Shown here: positions 27,551-36,880 of the stretch, one piece after another
Layout of the letters: each line of letters opens with the position of its first letter
How positions within the stretch are numbered: position 1 is the first letter of the stretch
Origin: Aliihoeflea sp. 2WW
GTDB taxonomy: Bacteria > Pseudomonadota > Alphaproteobacteria > Rhizobiales > Rhizobiaceae
Assembly: GCF_000497755.1 (NCBI RefSeq)
Contig: NZ_AYOD01000008.1
Location: forward strand, 180,737-244,736
DNA length: 64,000 nt
Reading direction: 5' to 3'
Translations under genes and position numbers: made by a program
Notes under the pieces: generated by a model
Told to the model about the DNA's origin: nothing
What the model saw: the letters and a program-made list of their open reading frames with translations, nothing else
Databases searched by the model: none

Positions 27551-29881
27551 ATGGCACTAACGGACGCGTGGGGCGCGGCCGCAGGGCAACTCTTTACCTG
27601 GCGCAGGCCGCGCCAGAAGAAGGTTCGCCTCGCGGGTCATGCGCGCTTCATTGCCGCGCCGGCCTATAAGCGGCTTCTGGCCGCCGAACCCTATCTGCGC
27701 CGTTCGATCCCCACCCTCGTCATCTGCTTCCTGCTCCTCATCGCGGCGATGCGCTCGCTGTCGCTCTTTGCCTGGAAGGAAGACCTCGAAGCGACGTCGA
27801 AGGGCCTTCTGGGCCTCACCGCCAGCCAGGTCTATCACGCGATGCGGACCAGCCATGGCGAGAGCGCGCCGGACAAGCTGATCTCGGAAGCCGTGCTGCG
27901 CGATACGACGCGCCACTCCGTCATCGCCGACGAACAGGTTCTGATGATCACGGATGCCGAGTTCGAGATCGTTGCCACGACCGGCCAGCAGCAGCTCGTC
28001 GGCCAGTCGCTCGAAAATCTGGTCGTCGACGGCCAGCCACTCTTCATGTTCGGCCAGCGCGCCGGCGTGCTGGAAGTCACCGTCGCCGGGGAAAGCTGGT
28101 TCGCCGCCGCCGAGCTTCTCGAAGGGCGCACCGGCGCGGCATTCGCCCTCATCTCGCGCGACACCGTACTTGAGGAATGGCGCAAGTCGCTGGCGCTCAA
28201 CGTAACGCTGTTCGTGCTGACGGCCGGCGTCCTTCTCGTCGTCCTCTACGCCTATTTCACGCAGGCCGCGCGCGCGGAAGCTGCCGACCGCATCTATGAG
28301 GAAGCCAATCTTCGCAACGACATGGCGCTGACGCGCGGGCGTTGTGGCATTTGGGACTGGGACCTCGCCCGCGGGCGCATGCACTGGTCGCGCTCGATGT
28401 ACGAGATGCTGGGCTATGAGCCCTGCGAAGGCATGCTGTCCTTCGGCTCCATTTCCGAGATCATCCATCCCGAGGACGGCGACCTGATGGCGATCGCGCA
28501 GCGCGTCGCCGAAGGCGAAACCGACCAGTTCGACCAGATCTTCCGCATGCGCCATGCCAGCGGCGGCTGGGTCTGGATCAGGGCGAAGGCGCAGGTCAAC
28601 GATCCCGACGCCGCCGATATCCACCTCGTCGGCATCGCCGTCGACATCACCGAGCAGCGGCACCTCGCCCAGCGTTCGGAAACGGCCGATCTTCGCCTGC
28701 GCACCGCCATCGAGAACATCAACGAATCCTTCGTCCTGTGGGATGCCAACCAGCATCTCATCATGTGCAACTCGAAGTTCCAGAAGGATCACGGTTTGTC
28801 GGATGCCGACGTCTTCCCCGGCACCAGCCGCGAGACGATCGCCAAGCGCATGACGGCCTTCGCGCATGAGCGCAAGCTTGCCAATTCCAGCGGCCTTGCC
28901 GGCGGCGCGACCTATGAGCGCCAGCTCGGCGATGGGCGCTGGCTGCAGGTCAACGAACTGCGCACCCGCGACGGCGGCACAGTTTCGGTCGGCACCGACA
29001 TTACGCCGATCAAGCAGAACCAGGAAAAGCTGGTCGATTCCGAGCGTCGCCTGATGGCGACGATCCACGACCTGTCGCTTGCCCGAAAGGCCGAAGGCGA
29101 GCGCACGCGCGAACTCGTCGAGCTCAACCGCGAATACATGAAGGAAACGGAACGCGCCGAGGCCGCCAACCGCGCCAAGTCCGAATTCCTTGCCAACATG
29201 TCGCACGAATTGCGCACGCCGCTCAACGCCATCATCGGCTTCTCCGAACTGATGTCGACGCGCCTCTTCGGCCCGCTGGGCTCCGACAAGTACGAGGAGT
29301 ACATCCGCGACATCCACGGATCGGGCACCTACCTCCTCGGCGTCATTAACGACATTCTCGACATGTCCAAGATCGAAGCCGGCCAGTTCTCGATCGACCG
29401 CGAAGGCATCGAACTCAACCCGCTCATCGACGAGGCGATCCGCGTCGTCGCGCTGCAGGCAGCGAAAAAGCAGATCAATGTCGAGACCAAGATCTCCAAC
29501 ACGATGGAGCTCTTCGCCGATCGCCGCGCGGTCAAGCAGATCATGCTCAATCTTCTGTCCAACGCCGTGAAGTTCACCGGCGAAGGCGGCAACATCTCGA
29601 TGCGCGCCCGCAAGATCGGCAATTCGGTCGTCATCAGCATCGAGGATACGGGCTGCGGCATCCCCAAGGACGCGCTGAAGAAGCTCGGCCGCCCGTTCGA
29701 GCAGGTGCAGAACCAGTTCTCCAAGAACCACACCGGTTCCGGCCTCGGCCTCGCCATCTCGCGCTCGCTGGCCGAACTTCATGGCGGCGCGCTGAAGATC
29801 CGCTCGAACGAGGGCGTCGGCACCATCGTCTCGGTCCGCATCCCTGCCCGCGAGCAGGTGCCGGTCAAGCAGGCGGCGTAA
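27551..29881 (+). CDS. pleC: PAS-domain sensor histidine kinase, PleC-like
   Basis: A 776-residue membrane kinase. Two membrane helices (about residues 55-73 and 218-238) enclose a periplasmic or cytoplasm-external sensor region. Two PAS domains follow (GIWDWDLARGRMHWSRSMYEML; SFVLWDANQHLIMCNSKF), then a HisKA domain with phospho-His552 (LANMSHELRTPLNAIIGFSELM), and the ATPase (NLLSNAVKFTGEGG, DTGCGIPKDALKKLGRPFEQV, HTGSGLGLAISRSLAELHGG). PleC regulates DivK and cell-cycle asymmetry. The assignment rests on this domain layout and the gene order with glnE and the cyc genes, which matches Sinorhizobium as I remember it. SD GGGGAG supports the ATG. Confidence 0.8.
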   Translation: MALTDAWGAAAGQLFTWRRPRQKKVRLAGHARFIAAPAYKRLLAAEPYLRRSIPTLVICFLLLIAAMRSLSLFAWKEDLEATSKGLLGLTASQVYHAMRTSHGESAPDKLISEAVLRDTTRHSVIADEQVLMITDAEFEIVATTGQQQLVGQSLENLVVDGQPLFMFGQRAGVLEVTVAGESWFAAAELLEGRTGAAFALISRDTVLEEWRKSLALNVTLFVLTAGVLLVVLYAYFTQAARAEAADRIYEEANLRNDMALTRGRCGIWDWDLARGRMHWSRSMYEMLGYEPCEGMLSFGSISEIIHPEDGDLMAIAQRVAEGETDQFDQIFRMRHASGGWVWIRAKAQVNDPDAADIHLVGIAVDITEQRHLAQRSETADLRLRTAIENINESFVLWDANQHLIMCNSKFQKDHGLSDADVFPGTSRETIAKRMTAFAHERKLANSSGLAGGATYERQLGDGRWLQVNELRTRDGGTVSVGTDITPIKQNQEKLVDSERRLMATIHDLSLARKAEGERTRELVELNREYMKETERAEAANRAKSEFLANMSHELRTPLNAIIGFSELMSTRLFGPLGSDKYEEYIRDIHGSGTYLLGVINDILDMSKIEAGQFSIDREGIELNPLIDEAIRVVALQAAKKQINVETKISNTMELFADRRAVKQIMLNLLSNAVKFTGEGGNISMRARKIGNSVVISIEDTGCGIPKDALKKLGRPFEQVQNQFSKNHTGSGLGLAISRSLAELHGGALKIRSNEGVGTIVSVRIPAREQVPVKQAA

Positions 29882-29915
29882 GGTGACGCGACATTGCGCG
29901 GTGGAGATGTCGAGG

Positions 29916-30029
29916 CCTGGACCTCTGTGACAAGCACAGAGGTGACGGTGGAGACGTAGCACACGATCGGAAGTCGAGTTGGTCTATCCATTGCGGCCGT
30001 CACGTCTGTGCTTGTCACAGAGGTCCAGG
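29916..30029. repeat. Long inverted repeat between convergent pleC and glnE
   Basis: Arms 29916-29948 and 29997-30029 are 33 nt each and complementary with a single mismatch, around a 48-bp centre. Each arm is itself hairpin-forming: the left contains ACCTCTGTG-ACAAG-CACAGAGGT. It fills most of the 185-bp gap between the two stop codons. It may be a two-way terminator or a small palindromic repeat element. Confidence 0.9.
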
Positions 30030-30066
30030 TCCGTCCAGTTCCGCCGCTACGCCACCGACGATCCGA

Positions 30067-33015
30067 TCATTTCCCGATCAGCTTCCTGAAATGCCCAGAC
30101 ACCGTCTTCGACGTGTCCTTCAGATGCGCCTCCAGCACCTTCAGGTCCGGCAGGTCGGTGGTGCGGAGCAGAAGGTCGGCGAGGCCCGGCGGCACGTCGT
30201 CCGGCTCGAACGGACCGGTCAGGCACAGCCGCAATATCTGCGTCAGCGACGCGTAGAGCTCGTGGGCGGCGACGAGTTCGTCGCGTGCGGTCGGATCGCA
30301 AAAATCCGGTGACAGGCGCTGCAACGTCTCGACGGTCGAAGCCGTGTGCTCATCGCCATCCACGCGGCCGGTCAGCGTGGCCACCTGCGCAATGAATTCG
30401 AGGTCGATCAGCCCGCCCGAAACCAGCTTCACATCCCAGACGTCGCGCGGCGGCTTTTCGCTGGCGATGAGCTTGCGCATCTCGCCCGCGTCCGCGCGGA
30501 CCTTGCCGGCATCGTGCTTCGTCGCCAGCACGTCCGCGACATGCGCGTTGGCGACGGCGATCAGGTCCGGGTCGCCGGCGACGGCGCGGGCCCGCGTCAG
30601 CGCCATGTGCTCCCAGGTCCATGCTTCCTCGCGCTGATATTTCGCGAAAGCGTCGATATGGGTTGCGACCGGCCCTTTGTTTCCGGAGGGGCGCAGGCGC
30701 AAGTCGAGCTCGTAAAGCACCCCTTCCGCGGTGGGCGCCGAGACGGCTGCGATCAGGCGCTGAGTCAGCCGGGTAAAGTAATGCGCCGGCGCAAGCGGCT
30801 TTTCGCCATCGGATTCCTCGGCGTCTTCGTCATGGTCGTAGAGCAGGATCAGGTCGACGTCGGAGCCTGCCGTCAGCTCCCGGCTGCCGAGCTTGCCCAT
30901 GCCGACGATGCAGACCTTGCCGCCGGCCATCGCGCCGTGCCGGATCGCGAATTCCGCCTGCACCGCCTCCAGCGCACTGCCGATCGTCAGGTCGGCGAGG
31001 TCGGAAAAGGCCTTGCCGGCGCGGCGATGGTCGATGGCGCCGGAGAGAAGCCGGATGCCGATCAGGAATTTCTGCTCTGCCGCGAAGATGCGCAGACGGT
31101 CGAGCAGCTCCTCATGCAGTTCGACGCCCGTCAGGAACCCGTCCAGGCGCTCGGCGAGATAGGCCTTGTTGGGCAGTTCGGAGAGGAGCCCCGGATCGAG
31201 CAGCCCGTCGAAGACGTGCGGACGGCGGGTGATGATCTGGGCGAGGCGCGGCGCGGCGCCCATGATCGTCGCCAGCAGCTTCAGGAGCGACGGGTTCGAC
31301 TGGAACAGCGAGAAGAGCTGGATGCCGGCGGGCAGCCCCTTCAGGAACTCGTCGAAACGCAGGATCGCCTCGTCGGCGCGCTTGGTCTGCCCGAAAGCTT
31401 CCAGCAGCGCCGGCGTCAGCTCCGTCAGGCGCTCACGCGCCTCGGCCGATTGCGTTGCGCGATAGCGGCCGAAATGCCAGGTGCGGATCAGCCGCGCAAT
31501 GTCGCTCGGCCGCTCGAAACCCAGTTCGGAAAGCGTCTGCAGCGTGTCGGGATCGTCGACATCTCCGGTGAAGACCAGATTGCCGACCCCGCGCGACAGT
31601 TGCGGCGCGGTTTCGAACAAGGCCGCATAGTGCTTTTCGACGAGTTGCAGCGAGGCGCGGAACGTCTCGGAAAATTTCGTCTCGTCTTCGAAGCCGAGCA
31701 TCAGCGCGATGCGGCGCAGACCGTCATCGTCTTCGGGCAGCACATGGCTCTGCTCGTCGGCGACCATCTGGATCGCGTGCTCCACGTCGCGCAGGAACCA
31801 GTATTGTTTCGCGAGCGCATCGCGCGCCTCCGCGCCGATCCAGCCGCGCTCGGCGAGGACGGCGAGCATCGCCACCGTCTGGCGGCCGCGCAGTTCCTGG
31901 AACCGTCCGCCGGCGATCAATTGCTGGGTCTGGACGAAGAATTCGATCTCGCGAATGCCGCCGCGCCCCAGCTTGACGTTGTGACCCTTGACCGCGATCT
32001 CGCCATGACCCTTGTGCGCGTGGATCTGGCGCTTGATCGAATGGACGTCGGCAATCGCCGCAAAGTCCATGTATTTGCGCCAGATATAGGGGGTCAGCTC
32101 GGCAAGGAAGGCCTCGCCCGCCGCGATGTCGCCGGCGAGCGGGCGTGCCTTGATCATCGCCGCGCGCTCCCAATTCTGACCGCGTCCCTCATAGTAGTTC
32201 AGCGCCGCCTCGGTCGGGATCGCAAGCGGCGTCGAGCCCGGATCGGGGCGCAGCCGCAGGTCGGTGCGGAAGACGTATCCGTGCTCGGTTCTGTCCTGCA
32301 ATATCCGTACGAGCCGGCGCGCGAGCCGCGAGAAAAGATCCGTCGCATCGAGCGGATCGAGAATCGCCTCGGCTTCGACATCGACGAACAGGATCAAATC
32401 GATGTCCGACGAGAAGTTCAGCTCGTGCGCGCCGAGCTTGCCCATGCCGAGAACGACGAGGCCCGACCCTCTGCCCGGTTTCGTCCGGTCCGGCAATTTG
32501 ATCGCGCCGCGGTCATGCGTCTCGACCAGAAGGAAGTCGATCGCCGCGCCGATGCAGGCATCGGCCAGATCGCTGAGCTGCGCCACCGTCGTCTCGGCGG
32601 AATGGATGCCGGCAAGGGCGGCCAGCGCAAGCAGGGCATGCGCCTCGCTTTTCAGAAGCCGCAGCGCCTTCATCAGCGTCGTCTCATTGTCCGCCAGCGA
32701 GGCCGACGCGCCGATTTCCTCGATGATCGCCGCCAGCCGTTTGTCGAGCGGTGTGGTGACGAGGCTCTGGAGGATCGCGGGCCGACGGCGCGCCGCGTCG
32801 CGCAAGAATGGCGAGAGGTCGAACGCTGCGCCGAGGAAGGCGGACACATCCTTGTCGGCCTCGAGCGCATCGGCCAGCGCTGCACATTCGTCCTGGCGCG
32901 CCGTCTCGATGAAGTCCGCGACCAGTTCGGCGGCATTGTCGGGGCGAAGCGGTTTCAGCGACGCGCGCCCGAATGCCTGGAGTGTGGTCGGGCCGTTTGC
33001 GTCGTTTTTTGTCAT
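30067..33015 (-). CDS. glnE: Bifunctional glutamine-synthetase adenylyltransferase/deadenylylase
   Basis: Adds and removes AMP on glutamine synthetase, under control of PII proteins, to match nitrogen supply. The 982 residues hold two nucleotidyltransferase domains: GMGKLGAHELNFSSDIDLILF in the N-terminal half (deadenylylation) and GMGKLGSRELTAGSDVDLILLYDHD in the C-terminal half (adenylylation). Between them is GGIREIEFFVQTQQLI; near the end is SGGLIDLEFIAQ. The ATG at 33015 overlaps the TGA of the upstream kinase gene as ATGA, so translation is probably coupled; an in-frame start 14 codons upstream lies inside the kinase gene and is less likely. Confidence 0.97.
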   Translation of the reverse strand: MTKNDANGPTTLQAFGRASLKPLRPDNAAELVADFIETARQDECAALADALEADKDVSAFLGAAFDLSPFLRDAARRRPAILQSLVTTPLDKRLAAIIEEIGASASLADNETTLMKALRLLKSEAHALLALAALAGIHSAETTVAQLSDLADACIGAAIDFLLVETHDRGAIKLPDRTKPGRGSGLVVLGMGKLGAHELNFSSDIDLILFVDVEAEAILDPLDATDLFSRLARRLVRILQDRTEHGYVFRTDLRLRPDPGSTPLAIPTEAALNYYEGRGQNWERAAMIKARPLAGDIAAGEAFLAELTPYIWRKYMDFAAIADVHSIKRQIHAHKGHGEIAVKGHNVKLGRGGIREIEFFVQTQQLIAGGRFQELRGRQTVAMLAVLAERGWIGAEARDALAKQYWFLRDVEHAIQMVADEQSHVLPEDDDGLRRIALMLGFEDETKFSETFRASLQLVEKHYAALFETAPQLSRGVGNLVFTGDVDDPDTLQTLSELGFERPSDIARLIRTWHFGRYRATQSAEARERLTELTPALLEAFGQTKRADEAILRFDEFLKGLPAGIQLFSLFQSNPSLLKLLATIMGAAPRLAQIITRRPHVFDGLLDPGLLSELPNKAYLAERLDGFLTGVELHEELLDRLRIFAAEQKFLIGIRLLSGAIDHRRAGKAFSDLADLTIGSALEAVQAEFAIRHGAMAGGKVCIVGMGKLGSRELTAGSDVDLILLYDHDEDAEESDGEKPLAPAHYFTRLTQRLIAAVSAPTAEGVLYELDLRLRPSGNKGPVATHIDAFAKYQREEAWTWEHMALTRARAVAGDPDLIAVANAHVADVLATKHDAGKVRADAGEMRKLIASEKPPRDVWDVKLVSGGLIDLEFIAQVATLTGRVDGDEHTASTVETLQRLSPDFCDPTARDELVAAHELYASLTQILRLCLTGPFEPDDVPPGLADLLLRTTDLPDLKVLEAHLKDTSKTVSGHFRKLIGK

Positions 33016-34442
33016 GGAGCTGGGGAATCGCCTGCCGGGAAGATCATGGAGACGCATAATCCAGGGTTTTCGCCCGACAATTCAAGCCGTCCGCCGTGAA
33101 AGGTCATGACGGCCTTGGCTAGGCTGAGGCCGAGACCCGAGCCGGGCTGGGAACGGCTCTGCTCCAGACGGACGAAACGCTCCGTCGCCCTTGCGCGGTC
33201 CTCGGGCGGAATGCCCGGTCCCGTGTCGCAAATCGAAACGACGATCTCGCCTCCGCTGCGCTTCGCCGCCACGCGCACGCGAGGATGTTCGCCGAACCCT
33301 GCGGAGTATTTGATCGCATTGTCGACGATGTTCGACAGCGACTGGCCGATGAGTTCGCGATTGCCGGAAATGACCAAGCCGGCGGGTGCGTCGGCAGCGA
33401 GCGCGACGCCCACTTCGTCGGCGGCCGGCTCGTAGAGTTCCACGACGTCGGCGACGATCGCCGACAGGTCGATCACGGCCGTATTCTCGGCCGAGTAGCC
33501 CGATTCCAGCCGGCTGATCATCAGGATCGCGTTGAAGGTGCGGATGAGTTGGTCGGATTCGGCGATCGTCGCTTCCAGCGCTGCGCGATGCTGTGGCTCG
33601 TTGCCCCTGGCAAGCGCCGCCTCGGCCCGGTTGCGCAGGCGCGTCAGCGGCGTCTTCAGATCGTGCGCGATATTGTCGGAAACCTGTTTCAGCCCCTCGT
33701 TGAGCGCGCCGATCCGGGCCAGCATCTCGTTCAGGTTCTGCGACAGCCGGTCGAACTCGTCGCCTGCGCCGGCCACCGGCAGGCGGCCGGACAGGTCGCC
33801 GCCCATGATGCGCCGGCTCGCATCGGAAATGTTGTCGATCCGCTTCAAAGCGCGCCGGCCGACGAGGAACCAGATGGCGAGCGCGCCGAGGCCCATCATG
33901 CCGAAGGCGACGATCAGCGCCCGGCGGATCACATTGCCGAAGCGCTCGGGTTCGCCGAGATCGCGACCGACCAGCAGGATCATCTGGTTGGGCAGGCGCA
34001 CCACGACGGCCATTGCCATGTGCGGGCCCTCTCGGGCGGTGGGCACGTCGGCCGTGCGCGTTTCGGGCTCGCCGTAGCGCTCATAGGAAAAGGGCCGCTC
34101 GGTCCAGCCTTCCGCGCCGAGCACCTGCGGCTCGAGGCTCTGCACGTTGCCGCCGAGGATACGGCCGGTCGGGTCCGCTATGATGTAGAGATAGGCGCCG
34201 GGCTGGCGCGACCTGCCTTCCACCACGCGCACCAGCGTCGTCAGCCCGCCGCGCTGGTAGGCGCGCCCGAGGCTCAGCACCTCTTCGGAGACCGTGTCCT
34301 GGATCTGGCCCGTCAGCATGCGCATCGTCAGCGAGCCCATGTAAAACACCAGGCCGACCGCGCAGATCGCGAACAGCAGAAGATAGAGCGCGGAAAGCCG
34401 CGCCGCCGTCGTCTTCATCAGCGCGGAGATCGAGCCCAGCAT
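33012..34442 (-). CDS. Two-component sensor histidine kinase
   Basis: A 476-residue inner-membrane kinase: two membrane helices (about residues 14-38 and 175-197) around a periplasmic domain, a HAMP domain (ISDASRRIMGGDLSGRLPV), HisKA with phospho-His260 (DNIAHDLKTPLTRLRNRAE), and the ATPase (NIVDNAIKYSAG, DTGPGIPPEDR, GSGLGLSLAKAV). Its ATG shares one base with the regulator stop (TGATG) and its stop overlaps the glnE start. Homologues sit next to degP and glnE in rhizobia. The signal is unknown; envelope stress would fit the degP neighbour, as inference. Confidence 0.92.
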   Translation of the reverse strand: MLGSISALMKTTAARLSALYLLLFAICAVGLVFYMGSLTMRMLTGQIQDTVSEEVLSLGRAYQRGGLTTLVRVVEGRSRQPGAYLYIIADPTGRILGGNVQSLEPQVLGAEGWTERPFSYERYGEPETRTADVPTAREGPHMAMAVVVRLPNQMILLVGRDLGEPERFGNVIRRALIVAFGMMGLGALAIWFLVGRRALKRIDNISDASRRIMGGDLSGRLPVAGAGDEFDRLSQNLNEMLARIGALNEGLKQVSDNIAHDLKTPLTRLRNRAEAALARGNEPQHRAALEATIAESDQLIRTFNAILMISRLESGYSAENTAVIDLSAIVADVVELYEPAADEVGVALAADAPAGLVISGNRELIGQSLSNIVDNAIKYSAGFGEHPRVRVAAKRSGGEIVVSICDTGPGIPPEDRARATERFVRLEQSRSQPGSGLGLSLAKAVMTFHGGRLELSGENPGLCVSMIFPAGDSPAP

Positions 34443-35119
34443 CAGGCTTTCAGCATATAGCCGGCGCCGCGCACCGTGTGCAGGACGGGGGTATCGAATT
34501 CCTTCTCGATCTTCGAGCGGAGGCGCGAGATGTGAACGTCGATGACATTGGTCTGCGGATCGAAATGATAGTCCCAGACATTTTCGAGCAGCATGGTGCG
34601 CGTCACGACCTGTCCGGCATGGCGCATCAGATATTCGAGCAGCCGGAATTCGCGCGGCTGGAGCACGATCTCCTTGCCTGCGCGCTTGACCGAGTGGGAC
34701 AGGCGGTCGAGCTCCAGATCGCCGACGCGGTAGACCGTCTCGACATCCTTCGAGCCGCCGCGCTTCTTCAGGACTTCCACCCGGGCGAGGAGTTCGGAAA
34801 AGGCGTAGGGCTTGGTCAAATAGTCGTCGCCGCCGGCCCTAAGGCCCGTCACTCGGTCATCGACCTCCCCCAGCGCCGACAGGATCAGGACCGGGGTATC
34901 GTTCCCGCGCGCGCGCAATGCGGCGACGACGGACAGGCCATCGCGGCGCGGCAGCATCCGATCGACGACGAGCACGTCGTATTCGCCCGAACTCGCCAGC
35001 GTGTAGCCGGTCTCGCCATCGGCGGCGATGTGGGCGAGATGGCCGGCTTCATCGAATGCCTTCTCCAGATATTCGGCCGCTTCGCGATCGTCCTCGATAA
35101 CCAGAAGTTTCATCGGCAC
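34442..35119 (-). CDS. OmpR-family response regulator
   Basis: A 225-residue regulator: receiver domain with acidic pocket (VIEDD), phospho-acceptor Asp53 (VVDRMLP) and Lys in LTKPYAF, then an OmpR-type winged helix (LELDRLSHSVKRAGKEIVLQPREFRLLEYLMRHAGQVVTRTMLLENVWDYHFDPQTNVIDVHISRLRSKIE). The GTG at 35119 lies 6 nt after GGAG; the ATG two codons later is the alternative. It forms a unit with the kinase and glnE by overlapping codons. A terminator-like hairpin lies 14 nt before its start. Confidence 0.93.
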   Translation of the reverse strand: MPMKLLVIEDDREAAEYLEKAFDEAGHLAHIAADGETGYTLASSGEYDVLVVDRMLPRRDGLSVVAALRARGNDTPVLILSALGEVDDRVTGLRAGGDDYLTKPYAFSELLARVEVLKKRGGSKDVETVYRVGDLELDRLSHSVKRAGKEIVLQPREFRLLEYLMRHAGQVVTRTMLLENVWDYHFDPQTNVIDVHISRLRSKIEKEFDTPVLHTVRGAGYMLKA

Positions 35120-35133
35120 GCATCACTCCAGAT

Positions 35134-35170
35134 AAGAAAGCGGCGGCGGGTGATGGGGACCCGCCGCCGC
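35134..35170 (-). terminator. Intrinsic terminator or attenuator before the response-regulator gene
   Basis: On the minus strand GCGGCGGCGGGT (35170-35159) pairs over 12 bp with ACCCGCCGCCGC (35151-35140), followed by TTTCTT. It is 107 bp after the degP stop and 14 nt before the regulator GTG, with the SD GGAG between, leaving no room for a promoter after it. Confidence 0.8.
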
Positions 35171-35189
35171 CGGAACCGGCCGCCAGTCT

Positions 35190-35214
35190 TGGACGTCAAC
35201 CGGCCCGACGTCCA
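35190..35214. promoter_or_regulatory. Inverted repeat in the degP-regulator gap
   Basis: TGGACGTC (35190-35197) and GACGTCCA (35207-35214) are perfect 8-bp arms with a 9-bp centre. On the minus strand TTGACG lies in it, but no matching -10 was found. It could be an operator for the two-component unit that begins 70 bp downstream. Confidence 0.4.
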
Positions 35215-35277
35215 GCCATCGCGTCGCCTCGGAGCATTTGAAGCGGCGCTTTGGCTTGGACCTGGTCTTCGCGCGGA

Positions 35278-36819
35278 TCAGCCCTGCGAGATGGGCAGCG
35301 CGACGAAGCGGTTGGAATTGTCGCGGCTGACCTGAAGGAGAACGGCACTGCGCCCTGCCTGTTCGGCCGACGAAACGGCGCTGGCGACATCCCGCGACGA
35401 CTTGACGGGCTGCGAGTTAACGGCGGCAATCACGTCGCCCGGCTCGATGCCGCGCTCGGCGGCTGCGCTATCGGGATCGACATCGGTGACCAGAAGCCCG
35501 TTGCCGTCTTCCGACGGAATGACCGTCAGGCCGAAATCCGTCAGTGCGACGTCGCCTGTCGGAGCTTCGCCGGAAGGCGTCGCCGCGGCGAGCTGGTCGT
35601 CGCCAGGCAGGGTGCCGAGTTCAACCTCGACCTGCTGGGTCTCGCCATTGCGCCAGATGTCCACGGTCACGGTGTTGCCGGGCGTCAGGTTGCCGACGAG
35701 GCGGGCGAGTTCGCGCGGCGATGCGACCGCCTGACCGTTGACGGCCGTCACGACATCGCCGGACTGGATGCCGGCGGCGACGGCGGGACCATCGGCCTGC
35801 GGCTGGCTGATCAGCGCGCCGGTCGCATTCTCGAGGCCGAGCGATTCGGCGATCTCGTCGGTGACGGGCTGAATCTGCACGCCGAGCCAGCCGCGCGTCA
35901 CGGCACCGTTTTCGATGAGGCTCGAAACGACGGTCTCGGCCGTCGACGAGGGAATGGCGAACGCAATGCCGACATTGCCGCCCGAGGGCGAGAAGATCGC
36001 GGTGTTGATGCCGACGACCTCGCCATTGAGGTTGAAGGCCGGTCCACCGGAGTTGCCGCGATTGACGGCGGCGTCGATCTGCAGGAAATCGTCATAGGGG
36101 CCGGCGCCGATGTCGCGGCCACGCGCCGAGACGATGCCGGCCGTCACGGAGCCGCCCAGCCCGAACGGATTGCCGACCGCGACGACCCATTCGCCCACGC
36201 GAACATCGTTGTCGTCGGCGAAGGCAACGTAGGTGAACTCGCGATCTTCATCGACCTTCAGCACGGCAAGGTCGGTGCGCGGATCGGAGCCGACGAGTTC
36301 GGCGGAAAGCTCGGTCCCGTCGTCAAGCACGACCGTATAGGCCGACCCGCCGCGAATGACGTGATTGTTGGTTACGAGATAGCCGTCGGCCGAGATGAAG
36401 AACCCGGAACCCTGCGAGGAGGGACGGGCGCGCTCGGCACGATCGCGCGGACCGCTGCGACGGCCCTCCGAGCGACCGTCCTCGCCGCGGAATTCGCGGA
36501 AGAAGCGGTTGAGCGGGTGATCCTGGGGAAGGTCCTCGAAGCCTGGCGCGCTGAAAGGCATTCCCTGGCCGCGATCGGAAACCGGCGCAGCCTGCGAATC
36601 GACGCGCACGGAAACGACGGCCGGCGAAACGCGCTCGACGACATCGGCGAAGCCGGGATTCTGCTGCGTGGTCTCGACGCGCACAGCTTCGGCACTAACG
36701 GGCAGCGTACCGGTGGTCACGGCGCCGAAGCCGATGGCGCCGGCGAGCGCGAGCGAAGCGGCGGTGGCGAAGAGCCGGCGCTTGCGGGTCTTGATCGGAG
36801 AAGGTCGATTGGTGTCCAT
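35278..36819 (-). CDS. degP: Periplasmic DegP/HtrA-type serine protease
   Basis: Quality-control protease and chaperone of the periplasm. From the ATG at 36819 it has 513 residues: twin-arginine-like N-terminus and signal/anchor segment (RRLFATAASLALAGAIGFGAV), a trypsin-like domain with the catalytic triad His (GYLVTNNHVI), Asp (RTDLAVLKV) and Ser257 (RGNSGGPAFN), and two PDZ domains (about 300-400 and 420-510). The longer in-frame start at 36885 lacks an SD. It lies 103 bp downstream of ccmH on the same strand, as in rhizobial cyc regions. Confidence 0.93.
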   Translation of the reverse strand: MDTNRPSPIKTRKRRLFATAASLALAGAIGFGAVTTGTLPVSAEAVRVETTQQNPGFADVVERVSPAVVSVRVDSQAAPVSDRGQGMPFSAPGFEDLPQDHPLNRFFREFRGEDGRSEGRRSGPRDRAERARPSSQGSGFFISADGYLVTNNHVIRGGSAYTVVLDDGTELSAELVGSDPRTDLAVLKVDEDREFTYVAFADDNDVRVGEWVVAVGNPFGLGGSVTAGIVSARGRDIGAGPYDDFLQIDAAVNRGNSGGPAFNLNGEVVGINTAIFSPSGGNVGIAFAIPSSTAETVVSSLIENGAVTRGWLGVQIQPVTDEIAESLGLENATGALISQPQADGPAVAAGIQSGDVVTAVNGQAVASPRELARLVGNLTPGNTVTVDIWRNGETQQVEVELGTLPGDDQLAAATPSGEAPTGDVALTDFGLTVIPSEDGNGLLVTDVDPDSAAAERGIEPGDVIAAVNSQPVKSSRDVASAVSSAEQAGRSAVLLQVSRDNSNRFVALPISQG

Positions 36820-36880
36820 GATGAGCCTCGTGAAGCGAGAACAGCGCGATTGCGCCTGATGGACAAGAGATAGGCCCGGC

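Noticed and set aside
30346..33099. A 917-codon plus-strand frame opposite glnE
   Set aside because: glnE is complete with both nucleotidyltransferase motifs. The opposite frame is a composition artefact, as are similar long frames opposite etfD (18396-20375) and GTA gp15 (44517-47258).
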